From contig DEKJ01000058.1 of assembly GCA_002353825.1 (NCBI GenBank), forward strand, positions 50,306-114,305: DNA of 64,000 bases, written 5' to 3'. The translations under genes were made by a program, and so were the position numbers. The DNA is from Prevotella sp. UBA2725. Lineage in GTDB: Bacteria; Bacteroidota; Bacteroidia; Bacteroidales; Bacteroidaceae. Position 1 is the stretch's first letter, and each line of letters starts with the position of its first letter. A model generated the notes under the pieces. The model had not been told where the DNA came from. It did no database searches and saw nothing but the letters and a program-made list of their open reading frames with translations. Positions 7,841-17,027 of the stretch are shown here, piece by piece.

Positions 7841-10800
7841 TTAATAGTCTCTCTGGATGTCAGAGATCTTCTGTTGGAGTTTCTTCACTTGCTCTTCCTG
7901 CAGCACACGCTTGTACTCGATAGGCACTACCTGGATGAAGTCTTCTACGTAGCGGTTCCAGTCGTCGAGCATTGTGCGGGCGAGCTTAGAGCCTGTGTAG
8001 AGGTAGTGCTGGCGGATGAGTTCATGCAGTTCCTTACGATAGGTGGTGTCTTCCACAAGGTTGATCTCCACCATACCCATGTTACAGTAGTAGTCGAAGT
8101 TGTGGTCTTTGTCCCAGACGTAAGCCACACCACCAGACATACCTGCGGCGAAGTTACGGCCTGTCTTTCCGAGGACTACGACACGACCGCCGGTCATGTA
8201 CTCACAGCAGTGGTCACCGGCTCCTTCAACGACAGCGATGGCGCCAGAGTTTCTCACAGCAAAGCGCTCACCGACCTTACCGTTGACATAGAGCTCACCG
8301 GTTGTAGCACCATAGAGACCCGTGTTACCGGCGATGATGTTATCCTCTGCATTGAAGTTGGAGCGGATTGGCGGCAGAATACTGATACGGCCGCCGGAGA
8401 GACCTTTGGCGAAGTAGTCGTTGGTCTCACCCTCAAGTTTGAAGTTGACACCGTGGACGAGGAATGCACCGAAGCTCTGACCTGCAGAACCCTTGAAGCG
8501 TACGTTGATGGTATCCTCGGGGAGGCCTTCCTCACCATATTTTTCAGCGATGATACCTGAGAGCATTGCACCCACGGCGCGGTTCGTGTTGCGGATGGCG
8601 AAGTCGAGGTTCACCTCTTCCTTATCCTGGATGGACTTCTGTGCGTTGGCAATGATTTGCTGATCGAGGAGGTCGTGCAGCTCGTGGTCCTGCGTCTTTG
8701 TGCAGTAGAGGCTGACGTCGCCCGTCTCTTTCTTCTCCATGCGAGAGAAGTCGAGGCTGTCCCATTTAGCCTGTGTCTTCGGCAGAACCGGAGCCCAGAT
8801 TTTGGAGGTATCACGCTTGGTGAGCAGTTCGGTATGACCAACGATGTCGTTGAGACTCGTAAAGCCCATCTCTGCGAGATATTCGCGCACATGCTGAGCC
8901 AGGAATGTAAAGTAGTTGATGACATAGTGGTAATCGCCACGGAAATGCTTGCGGAGGCGCTCATCCTGTGTTGCCACACCCATCGGGCAGGTGTTGGACG
9001 AGCACTTACGCATCATGACGCAACCGAGGGTGATCAGCGGAGCTGTACCGAAGCCGAACTCCTCAGCACCGAGCAGCGCCATGATGATGACGTCGCGCGC
9101 CGACTTCATCTGACCATCGACCTGCAGGCGGGTTAGCGAGCGCAGACCGTTCTTGACGAGTGTCTGCTGGGTCTCAGCGATACCGATCTCAGGTGAGATA
9201 CCTGCGAAACGCATGGAGGAAGCAGGACTTGCACCTGTACCACCTTCCGCACCGGAGACGACCACGAGGTCTGCCTTAGCCTTGACGACACCGGCAGCAA
9301 TCGTACCGACACCGCTCTCTGCTACGAGCTTCACGCTGATGGCAGCCTTCGGGTTGACGTTCTTCAGATCGAAGATGAGCTGCTTCAGATCCTCGATAGA
9401 GTAGATATCGTGATGAGGCGGTGGAGAGATCAGGGAGATGCCAGGAATAGAGTTACGGGTCTTGGCAATGATCTGATTGACCTTGAAGCCAGGAAGCTGA
9501 CCACCCTCACCAGGCTTAGCACCCTGAGCGACCTTAATCTGAATCTCCTCAGCGTTGACAAGATATTCTGTTGTCACACCGAAACGACCGGAAGCTACCT
9601 GCTTGGTCTTGGAAGAGAGGCTGATGCCGTCTACCGTCTTGTGGTAGCGCTCATTATCCTCACCACCTTCACCGGTGTTGGAGCGGGAACCAAGTTTGTT
9701 CATTGCCAAGCAGAGCGCCTCATGCGCCTCTGCAGACAGGGCACCGAACGACATGGCACCGGTAACGAAGTGCTTGACGATCTTCTCGACAGGCTCTACC
9801 TTGTCGATATCTATCGGGTTGCGTTTCCAGTCGAGGAAGTCACGCAGGAACAGCGGTTCCGGCTTGTTATCAACGAGATTCTCGAACTTCTTGAACAGTT
9901 CGTAGTTGCCGGTACGTGTAGCGAGCTGCAGCGTAGCGATTGTCTCCGGGTTCCAGGCGTGTTTGATACCATCCTCACGCCAGTGGAACTGTCCGAGGTT
10001 AGGCAGCGGACGCTCAACGTCCATCTGCTCCTCGCGGATAGCCTTGTCGTGATAAGCTTTTGCATCGCGGGCGATAGTGTCGAGGCCGATACCGCCGACA
10101 GTACTCGTCTCTGTGCCGAAGTAGGTGCGGAGCAGGCCCTCTGACAGACCGATGGACTCGAAGATCTGAGCACCACGGTAAGAGCGGATTGTAGAAATAC
10201 CCATCTTAGCCATGATTTTCAGCAAGCCCTTCTTCACAGCATTGATATAGTTGGCCTCTGCCGTTGCATAGTTCTCCTGGATCTTGCCTTTCTTGACGAG
10301 GTCGTCGAGGATAGCATAGACCATGTACGGGCACAAGGCAGAAGCACCATAGCCCAAGAGCAGGGCAGCATGCATCACCTCGCGGATCTCACCGCTCTCC
10401 ACGATCAGGGCTGTCTGCACACGCTTACCTGCATCAATGAGGTAGTGGTGTACGGCGCTCACTGCGAGCAGCGAAGGAATGGCGACATGATCCTTGTCGA
10501 CGTCGCGGTCGGAGAGGATGATATAGTTGTAGCCTTCATCCACACTCTGTTCTGCATCGTGGCAGAGCTTGTCGAGTGCCTCACGCAGTGCCTCGCCCGG
10601 ATGCTCCGAGTTTTCGTCAGACGGTGTGAACGTGATGCTGAGTTTGCGTGTGTTGAAGCCTTTATAGCGAATGTTCTGAAGAATGTCGAGCTGACTGTTT
10701 GTCAGGATCGGGTGGGGCAGACGCACCATCTTACAGTTGGTCTCGTTCGGGTTGAGAATGCCTGTACCCACACGGCCGATATACTCCGCAAGACTCATGA

Positions 10801-12364
10801 CGAGCTGCTCACGGATAGAGTCGATGGCAGGGTTCGTAACCTGAGCGAACTGCTGACGGAAATAGTTGAAGAAGATCTGCGGTTGATCAGACAGGACAGC
10901 AAGCGGAGTATCGTTACCCATGGAAGCCGTAGGCTCCTGGCCTTTGATAGCCATTGGGATCAGTGTATCCGATACATCTTCCTCACCGAATCCGAATTCT
11001 ACTTCTTTAGCCTCGAGGTGGTCAACGGCGTTGCTCACCTTACGGCCTGTGTGGATCTTCTCGAGCTGGATACGGTTCGTGTTCAGCCACTGGCGGTAAG
11101 GATGCTCGTGAGCGAGGCGGTCCTTGATCTCACCGTCGTAGTAGATCTTGCCTTCCTGTGTATCGATGAGCAGGATCTTACCTGGCTGCAGACGTCCTTT
11201 CTCTGCGATGACTGTCGGATCGAAGTCCATGACACCGACCTCGGAAGCCACGACCATAATGCCATCCTTCGTGATGGTGTATCGAGCCGGGCGCAGGCCG
11301 TTACGGTCGAGCATACCACCGGCATAGCGGCCATCGGAGAAGAGCAGGGCAGCAGGACCGTCCCACGGCTCCATGAGGATGGAGTGATACTCATAGAAAG
11401 CCTTGATATCTTCGGAGATCGGATTCTTGTCGTTGAAGCTCTCCGGCACCATGATGCTCAGCGCCTTAGGCAGCGACATGCCGTTCATGACGAAGAACTC
11501 GAAGACGTTGTCCAAGCTTGCCGAGTCACTCATGTTTGGCTGGATGATCGGCGAGATGTCATGGATGTCGCCCAAGGCATCAGAAGAGAGCACAGCCTCG
11601 CGGGCTTTCATCCATGAACGGTTACCACGGATGGTGTTGATCTCACCGTTGTGCGCCAAGAGACGGAATGGCTGAGCCAAAGACCATGTCGGGAACGTAT
11701 TTGTTGAGAAACGGCTGTGCACGAGGGCCAGGCCACTTGTGAAATAGCTATTTGTCAGGTCAGGGTAATACTGACGGAGCTGAAGGCTCGATAGCATACC
11801 TTTATATACGATGTTCTTGCTGGAGAGTGAGCAAATGTAGAAGTCCTTGTCGTGGACACGACGCTCAATCTTCTTGCGGATGATGTAGAGCATGCGCTCA
11901 AAGACTGGCACTTTGTCATCGGGCACACCCGTGATGAAGACCTGTTTGATGGCAGGCTCCGACTCTGCGGCAGCCTCACCGAGGCAGTCAGGGTTTGTGG
12001 GCACCGTGCGCAGGTGCATGAGCTGCAAGCCTTCGCGCTCTATCTCCTCAATCATGATGGAGAGAATCTCCTGCTGGTGTTTCTCATCCTTAGGTAAGAA
12101 TATGAGTCCTGTGCCATATTTTCCCTTTTCGGGTACTGGTATGCCTTGAAGAAGAATAAACTCATGGGGGATCTGAAGCAGGATACCTGCTCCATCTCCA
12201 GTCTTGCCGTCAGCACCTTCAGCGCCACGGTGACGCAGGTTCTCAAGAACCTTCAGTGCATCGTCAACAAGCTGGTGACTCTTTCCACCATGGATGTTCA
12301 CTACCATTCCTACGCCACAAGCGTCATGCTCGTAGGAACTGTTGTACAGTCCATTTGTTTGCAT
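7841..12364 (-). CDS. gltB: Glutamate synthase large subunit
   Basis: 1507 residues, full length. It makes glutamate from glutamine and 2-oxoglutarate. The first 15 residues look like a propeptide removed to expose Cys16 (HDACGVGM), the class II glutaminase nucleophile. The central and FMN-binding domains follow, with the 3Fe-4S cysteine set CVMMRKCSSNTC (C-x5-C-x4-C). The C-terminal GXGXG beta-helix carries repeated glycine motifs (MTGGRVVVLGKTGRNFAAGM). It is first in the operon with gltD and has its own promoter. Confidence 0.97.
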   Translation of the reverse strand: MQTNGLYNSSYEHDACGVGMVVNIHGGKSHQLVDDALKVLENLRHRGAEGADGKTGDGAGILLQIPHEFILLQGIPVPEKGKYGTGLIFLPKDEKHQQEILSIMIEEIEREGLQLMHLRTVPTNPDCLGEAAAESEPAIKQVFITGVPDDKVPVFERMLYIIRKKIERRVHDKDFYICSLSSKNIVYKGMLSSLQLRQYYPDLTNSYFTSGLALVHSRFSTNTFPTWSLAQPFRLLAHNGEINTIRGNRSWMKAREAVLSSDALGDIHDISPIIQPNMSDSASLDNVFEFFVMNGMSLPKALSIMVPESFNDKNPISEDIKAFYEYHSILMEPWDGPAALLFSDGRYAGGMLDRNGLRPARYTITKDGIMVVASEVGVMDFDPTVIAEKGRLQPGKILLIDTQEGKIYYDGEIKDRLAHEHPYRQWLNTNRIQLEKIHTGRKVSNAVDHLEAKEVEFGFGEEDVSDTLIPMAIKGQEPTASMGNDTPLAVLSDQPQIFFNYFRQQFAQVTNPAIDSIREQLVMSLAEYIGRVGTGILNPNETNCKMVRLPHPILTNSQLDILQNIRYKGFNTRKLSITFTPSDENSEHPGEALREALDKLCHDAEQSVDEGYNYIILSDRDVDKDHVAIPSLLAVSAVHHYLIDAGKRVQTALIVESGEIREVMHAALLLGYGASALCPYMVYAILDDLVKKGKIQENYATAEANYINAVKKGLLKIMAKMGISTIRSYRGAQIFESIGLSEGLLRTYFGTETSTVGGIGLDTIARDAKAYHDKAIREEQMDVERPLPNLGQFHWREDGIKHAWNPETIATLQLATRTGNYELFKKFENLVDNKPEPLFLRDFLDWKRNPIDIDKVEPVEKIVKHFVTGAMSFGALSAEAHEALCLAMNKLGSRSNTGEGGEDNERYHKTVDGISLSSKTKQVASGRFGVTTEYLVNAEEIQIKVAQGAKPGEGGQLPGFKVNQIIAKTRNSIPGISLISPPPHHDIYSIEDLKQLIFDLKNVNPKAAISVKLVAESGVGTIAAGVVKAKADLVVVSGAEGGTGASPASSMRFAGISPEIGIAETQQTLVKNGLRSLTRLQVDGQMKSARDVIIMALLGAEEFGFGTAPLITLGCVMMRKCSSNTCPMGVATQDERLRKHFRGDYHYVINYFTFLAQHVREYLAEMGFTSLNDIVGHTELLTKRDTSKIWAPVLPKTQAKWDSLDFSRMEKKETGDVSLYCTKTQDHELHDLLDQQIIANAQKSIQDKEEVNLDFAIRNTNRAVGAMLSGIIAEKYGEEGLPEDTINVRFKGSAGQSFGAFLVHGVNFKLEGETNDYFAKGLSGGRISILPPIRSNFNAEDNIIAGNTGLYGATTGELYVNGKVGERFAVRNSGAIAVVEGAGDHCCEYMTGGRVVVLGKTGRNFAAGMSGGVAYVWDKDHNFDYYCNMGMVEINLVEDTTYRKELHELIRQHYLYTGSKLARTMLDDWNRYVEDFIQVVPIEYKRVLQEEQVKKLQQKISDIQRDY

Positions 12365-12402
12365 TTGCTAATGTTTTTGTAATTTACCTATCAATTCATT
12401 TG

Positions 12403-12433
12403 CAAAATTAAGCAATTTAACGCTAAACAGAAA
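12403..12433 (-). promoter_or_regulatory. gltBD promoter
   Basis: TAATTTTG (12403-12410, minus strand) lies 38 bp before the gltB ATG. TTTC sits 19 bp further upstream, one mismatch from the -33 consensus TTTG. Confidence 0.6.
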
Positions 12434-12585
12434 GTAAAACCGTAATTATATTTATTCTCTCGTTGTTTTTTAACAGTTATCTAATGATTTGAAAGTTGTG
12501 GAGGGCTTAATGGGCCCTAATTCAATGAAAATGGAGGGGAATTGTTAACAGATTGTTGTTTTGCGCATAAATATACAGCAAAACG

Positions 12586-13161
12586 TCAGAATATCTTTCC
12601 GGAAACAATGCTGAGGAAAGTTTTAAAGAGGATGGAGGCATCCATCCATAGGGAATGATGTTCAAGATAGTAGAGATCGAGATCTAGGCGTCGCAGCATT
12701 TTCTCCATCGTGTCAGCATAGCCATTATATAATGTGGCATAGCTCGTCACACCCGGGCGGAGTGCATAGAGGCGCTCGTATTCGGGATTGTGCTGCATGA
12801 TCTTGTCAATGTAGTATTTGCGTTCAGGACGGGGGCCAATGAAAGCCATGTCTCCCTTGACAACATTCCACAACTGAGGAAGTTCGTCAAGGTGATGCTT
12901 GCGCAGCTTGGCACCGATGTGGGTCAGTCTCGGGTCGTTGGGCGTCTCTACGAGTTTGGGAATGCCGCCATCTTCCGCATTCTTCTTCATGGTGCGGAAC
13001 TTGTAAATCATGAAAGGCTTGCCGTGACGGCCTATGCGTTCCTGGCTATAGATGACAGGCAGACCGTCTTCGCGCTTAATAGCAATAGCACAGAAAGCCA
13101 TGAGCGGAGAGAAGAGCACTAGGCAGATGGCAGCCAATATGAAGTCGATGCCTCTTTTCAT
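12586..13161 (-). CDS. Bacterial sugar transferase (small monotopic phosphoglycosyl transferase, WcaJ/PglC type)
   Basis: 191 residues, the size of the short single-domain members. It moves a sugar-1-phosphate from a UDP-sugar to undecaprenyl phosphate at the inner membrane, starting a lipid-linked glycan. One N-terminal re-entrant hydrophobic segment (about 5-28) precedes the family motifs YKFRTM, KLRKHHLDELPQLWNVVKGDM and FIGPRPE; Asp-Glu of LDELPQ is the catalytic pair. It overlaps the upstream gene by four bases (ATGA), so the two are translationally coupled. The sugar cannot be read from sequence. It probably serves the polysaccharide system encoded nearby. Confidence 0.92.
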   Translation of the reverse strand: MKRGIDFILAAICLVLFSPLMAFCAIAIKREDGLPVIYSQERIGRHGKPFMIYKFRTMKKNAEDGGIPKLVETPNDPRLTHIGAKLRKHHLDELPQLWNVVKGDMAFIGPRPERKYYIDKIMQHNPEYERLYALRPGVTSYATLYNGYADTMEKMLRRLDLDLYYLEHHSLWMDASILFKTFLSIVSGKIF

Positions 13162-14270
13162 TTTGTGATGTGCTGGGTCTCGCCTACCAAAACACTCTTC
13201 TGGCTCGATACCAGATTAGTCACGAGATTGAAGATGAAATACATGGCAATATCAATGCAGAGTATCACCGTAGAAGAAATAATACCAGACAAGGCAATAT
13301 TGGTAGCAATAATCAATAGTTGAAAAGCCACGATGGTAACCAAGGCTTGGTGCTGACCGAGCCCGCAGGCCATGAGCTTATGGTGAATATGGTTCTTGTC
13401 AGGCTGGAATGGTGAGCGGCCATGAATAATACGGAAGAAGAATACGCGCACCACGTCAAAGCATGGCACAGCAAGCAGAGACCATGCCCACACGATTCTG
13501 TCAGGGTCGTAGGCTACGCGTGGCGTATCCATGCATAACTTCACAGCGAGGAAGCCGAGGATGAAGCCCAGGCTCAGACTGCCAGAGTCGCCCATGAAGA
13601 TTTTCTGGCGCTTCTCGATGCTTCCGAACACATTATAATAAAGGTAGGGGATGAGTACACCTACCAAAGCAGCTATCAAGACGCAGTAGTAGGTCAGATT
13701 CTCTGAATGGAAGCAGATGAAGAATCCTATCAGAGCAATGATCGTAAGGGAGGAGGACAGTCCGTCGATGCCATCGATGAGGTTGATAGCATTACAGGTA
13801 AAGACTAAAACGAGGATTGTCAGTGGAGCACCAATCCAGAAAGGAATGGTGTAGATGCCGAACAGCCCGTACAAGTTGTTGATATAAAGGTTGGCAGCGG
13901 GGAGTATGCAGGTTGCAGCAATCTCTACGCTGAACTTCACGGTGGCGTTGAGGCCTACGAGGTCATCAACGATGCCTGTGCCATAGATGATAAGGAGGCT
14001 GATAATGAAATATATGCTCCAAAGACTCACTTGCACTTCTCTTTGATGACCTGTGCTGATGAGGAAGAGCACGATAACAGAGGTGAGAAGCATACCGGGC
14101 ACGAAAGAGATGCCGCCAAGCCGCGGAATAGGCTGGTGGTGAATCTTCCGGCCGTTGGGTTGGTCGTAGATGTTATATTTAAGACAGAACTTAGTGATTG
14201 CGGGAATGGCGGCAAATCCGCATCCCATGCTTATCAGCACAGCTCCGAGATATAGTAGATAGTCCTGCAT
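13158..14270 (-). CDS. WecA/MraY-type undecaprenyl-phosphate sugar-1-phosphate transferase
   Basis: 370 residues with about ten or eleven membrane segments. Motifs are those of the polyprenyl-phosphate GlcNAc/MurNAc-1-phosphate transferase family: DDLVGL (Mg-binding aspartates), NLIDGIDGL, FMGDSGSLSLGF and HIHHKL. The HIHH loop favours the WecA branch over MraY, so UDP-HexNAc is the likely donor. It is the first gene of a two-gene operon with the monotopic transferase. Having two unrelated initiating enzymes coupled in one operon is notable. Confidence 0.9.
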   Translation of the reverse strand: MQDYLLYLGAVLISMGCGFAAIPAITKFCLKYNIYDQPNGRKIHHQPIPRLGGISFVPGMLLTSVIVLFLISTGHQREVQVSLWSIYFIISLLIIYGTGIVDDLVGLNATVKFSVEIAATCILPAANLYINNLYGLFGIYTIPFWIGAPLTILVLVFTCNAINLIDGIDGLSSSLTIIALIGFFICFHSENLTYYCVLIAALVGVLIPYLYYNVFGSIEKRQKIFMGDSGSLSLGFILGFLAVKLCMDTPRVAYDPDRIVWAWSLLAVPCFDVVRVFFFRIIHGRSPFQPDKNHIHHKLMACGLGQHQALVTIVAFQLLIIATNIALSGIISSTVILCIDIAMYFIFNLVTNLVSSQKSVLVGETQHITK

Positions 14271-14352
14271 CTATTTTTCATTCTCTTTTGATTATTAAAC
14301 GCAGGCCCCGCTGAAATATTGCATAAAAGAAAAAAATAATAATAGTGTTTCC

Positions 14353-14370
14353 TCAGCTTTTCGTGTTGAT
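14353..14370. repeat. Solo copy of the E2 terminal-repeat sequence
   Basis: This 18-bp stretch, containing TCAGCTTTTCG and GTTGAT, matches the terminal inverted repeat of the element at 32640-32954 at 17 of 18 positions. It lies in the divergent gap before the Wzi-like gene with nothing else of the element around it. It could be an excision scar or chance. Confidence 0.45.
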
Positions 14371-14506
14371 GCGTGCCTACGAGAGGACAACGATGAAACG
14401 TTATAGTAAAAACATCCTACTTATACGTTCTCTATTATTGGATTTTTATGGTTGATATAATAAAAGGAGATAACTGACGTTTTAATATATAAGATAAATA
14501 TATAGT

Positions 14507-16087
14507 ATGAAAATACCAACAAGATGGCTTATCACATCATATTTGCTGATGGCTTCAGCAAGTCTCAATGCTCAGTATGCGTGGCAGAAGCATGATTCTA
14601 ATGTTGATCTGTCACCTCATCCTTTGCAGGGATTGAAATATGAGGTTGAGCTACAAGCATCGAGCGCAAAGGGAAAGACACCTCTTTGGCTTAATGCTAA
14701 TAAGTATGGACTTAGTTCTTTAGAGAAGTCAAATGGATTCCTCCGAGGTCAACTCTATCGGTCTCTTGACAATGATTCAGCTCGCAGATGGGGTATCGGC
14801 TATGGATTAGATGTCGTAGGTGCTTTCCACTACCAAAGCAAGATAATCCTCCAGCAGGCTTATTTCGAAGGTCGTTGGCTTCATGGTGTATTAACTGTTG
14901 GAGCTAAAGAATATCCATTGCAGTTGAAAAATGCAAAGTTGAGTAGTGGCTCACAGACATTAGGTACCAATGCTCGTCCGTTTCCCGAAGTTCGGATTGC
15001 ACTACCTGAGTATTGGACAATACCAGCATTTGGCAGGTGGCTTCATCTGAAAGGCCACATTGCCTATGGCATCTATACTGATGATAACTGGGAGGCATCG
15101 TTCACTCATCGTTTGTCCAAATATACGTCAGATGTTCTCTTTCATTCTAAATCTGGTTATCTGCTGATTGGTAAACCAGAAGAGCATAAGCCCTTTTCTG
15201 TAGAACTTGGCTTGGAGATGGGGGCTCAGTTCGGAGGAAAGAGCTATCGCCCGCAGGGTGATGGCTCAGTTCGTATCGTTAAAGGTGGACACAGCTTGAA
15301 GGATTTCTGGAGAGTATTTGTACCAAGTGGTAGTGATCCTACAGATGGGGAATATCGCAACGAAGAGGGAAATCAAGTGGGATCATGGGTAGGTCGTTTT
15401 AACTGGGATACTGAGTCATGGAGTGCTCATTTTTATTATGATCACTTCTTTGAGGATATTAGCCAGATGTTCCTTCTTGATTATGATGGTTATGGAAGCG
15501 GCGACAACTATATGAAGAAGGAGAAACACCGTTTTTACCTTTACAAGCTAAAAGATATGATGTTAGGTTTAGAATTGAATTTCCATCATGGTCGTTGGTT
15601 GCGGGACGTTGTCATCGAACATCTTTACACAAAAGATCAGAGTGGCCCCTACAATCATGATCATACGATGAATATTCCTGATCATATGGCGGGTATAGAT
15701 GACTATTATAACCACTCAAATTTTACAGGCTGGCAACATTGGGGACAGGTTATTGGTAATCCTCTCTATCGTAGCCCCATATACAATGAAGATGGATCAA
15801 TTCGTGTAGCCAACAATCGATTTAGTGCTTGGCATTTTGGCCTTGACGGATGTCCTACGGATAAGCTTGGCTATCGTGCTCTTTTGACTTATCAAGACGG
15901 ACTGGGAACTTATCAAGACCCATATACGGATGTTCATCACAACGTAAGTCTTTTGGTTGAAGCAAACTATTTATTGCCGCACAATTGGGCTGCCAGGGTG
16001 GGTTATGGTATGGACTTTGGTCATATATTGGGATCCAATGCAGGTTTCCAAATAACAATATCAAAAAAAGGTATTATCAATTTTTGA
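14507..16087 (+). CDS. Wzi-like capsule assembly outer-membrane protein
   Basis: 526 residues. A signal peptide (about 1-22, ending LNAQ) is followed by a sequence rich in alternating aromatic and polar residues and ends in Phe (KKGIINF), the usual C-terminal signature of an outer-membrane barrel. It resembles the Wzi family (capsule anchoring at the outer membrane), whose Bacteroidota members are this long. It is divergent from the initiating transferases and seven bases upstream of a small lipoprotein. Its AT content is higher than that of gltB, which hints at exchange along with the polysaccharide genes. No TAnnTTTG box was found; a purine-rich AAAGGAG lies about 35 bp before the ATG. Confidence 0.8.
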   Translation: MKIPTRWLITSYLLMASASLNAQYAWQKHDSNVDLSPHPLQGLKYEVELQASSAKGKTPLWLNANKYGLSSLEKSNGFLRGQLYRSLDNDSARRWGIGYGLDVVGAFHYQSKIILQQAYFEGRWLHGVLTVGAKEYPLQLKNAKLSSGSQTLGTNARPFPEVRIALPEYWTIPAFGRWLHLKGHIAYGIYTDDNWEASFTHRLSKYTSDVLFHSKSGYLLIGKPEEHKPFSVELGLEMGAQFGGKSYRPQGDGSVRIVKGGHSLKDFWRVFVPSGSDPTDGEYRNEEGNQVGSWVGRFNWDTESWSAHFYYDHFFEDISQMFLLDYDGYGSGDNYMKKEKHRFYLYKLKDMMLGLELNFHHGRWLRDVVIEHLYTKDQSGPYNHDHTMNIPDHMAGIDDYYNHSNFTGWQHWGQVIGNPLYRSPIYNEDGSIRVANNRFSAWHFGLDGCPTDKLGYRALLTYQDGLGTYQDPYTDVHHNVSLLVEANYLLPHNWAARVGYGMDFGHILGSNAGFQITISKKGIINF

Positions 16088-16094
16088 ACGCAGA

Positions 16095-16565
16095 ATGAAA
16101 GACAATAAGATTATCACTGGGCTATTTACACTATTCTTGATTATTTCCTTTGCTTCTTGTGAACTGGAAACGAGTGACAACGGGAACTTGGATGGGTTTT
16201 GGCATCTGATACGTATAGATACCCTTTCAACAGGTGGATCATCAGATTTGTCGAAAGTTCGACGTTTTTGGGCTGTTCAACATAAACTGATCAATATGCG
16301 CGATGCTGACCTAGATGCATTAGGGGTATATTGTCGTTTTGAACATAAAGGAGATAGCCTTCACATTTATCAGCCTTATTTTAATCACTGGCATCAAGAC
16401 CAAGGTGATGATGGCGGAGACATTCCTATATCGGAAGAGCAATCTGATACATTGAAGATGTATGGACTTTCCGGACTATCAACGTGGTTTAAGATTGATC
16501 AGCTTACAGGAAGCCGAATGATACTCACATCAAAGGATAAGAGGTTATTCTTTAAAAAACAATAA
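16095..16565 (+). CDS. Lipocalin-like lipoprotein
   Basis: 156 residues with a lipoprotein signal (about 1-22, lipobox SFASC), so it is lipid-anchored. The rest reads as a small beta-barrel with the lipocalin-like GFWHLIRIDTLSTGG start and ends with LFFKK. Such proteins are common in Bacteroidales and mostly of unknown ligand. It follows the Wzi-like gene by seven bases, so the two are probably co-transcribed and this may be an accessory of capsule attachment; that role is inference from position. Confidence 0.7.
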   Translation: MKDNKIITGLFTLFLIISFASCELETSDNGNLDGFWHLIRIDTLSTGGSSDLSKVRRFWAVQHKLINMRDADLDALGVYCRFEHKGDSLHIYQPYFNHWHQDQGDDGGDIPISEEQSDTLKMYGLSGLSTWFKIDQLTGSRMILTSKDKRLFFKKQ

Positions 16566-16593
16566 CCCCTCCATACTGTTCGTATGAAGGGGT
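16565..16593 (+). terminator. Possible terminator after the lipoprotein gene
   Basis: ACCCCT-C-CATAC pairs with GTATG-A-AGGGGT around a five-base loop, starting at the last base of the stop codon. There is no clear T-run after it, so Rho-independent activity is doubtful. Confidence 0.5.
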
Positions 16594-16728
16594 ATAGATT
16601 ATGCATGGAAAAGGAAAAATAATAGGTGTAATTCATCGTACTATATTTGCCATTGCCATTGAATCGTTCCCTGATTATTGTTGAATCATCTTGCGATTGC
16701 TGTACTTTCACTTTGACAACTTCTTTTT

Positions 16729-17002
16729 ATCACCTTCACCTTTTTCGGCATAACAAGCTGTATGACAATTGATTAACTTCAATATTACCTTCACCCTGCC
16801 TTCACCAACTACACTTTGTGCTCGTCATATCTCCCACCGTGAAGGACGGGTGAAGGTGAGGTGTAGGTGAATGGAGAAAATAAGATACTGATAAACAGTG
16901 GGTTGTGAAAGAAATGGTGAAGGTGAGGTGAAGGCAGAGTGAAGGTGATTTTGAGGATAAAGCGCTTATAAATAGTGAGTTATGCAGAAAAAGGTGAAGG
17001 TG
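16729..17002. repeat. GGTGAAGGTGA repeat block at the edge of the polysaccharide operon
   Basis: No gene is supported in 16594-17027. The block opens with CACCTTCACC and a TTTTTCGGCATAAC stretch and ends with its inverted counterpart (about 16977-17002). Between them GGTGAAGGTGA-type runs recur, and two degenerate copies of a 65-75 bp segment run from about 16851 and 16917, each closing with a TAAACAGTG- or TAAATAGTG-like motif. Function unknown. Confidence 0.7.
16959..16984. repeat. 26-bp direct repeat, left copy
   Basis: This 26-bp sequence, with core ATAGTGAGTTATG, matches 28094-28119 at 24 of 26 positions in the same orientation. The two copies bracket the whole minus-strand polysaccharide operon and the DUF3990 cassette. 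Confidence 0.75.
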
Positions 17003-17027
17003 AAACGAAAAAACTTTTTTATTGTCC

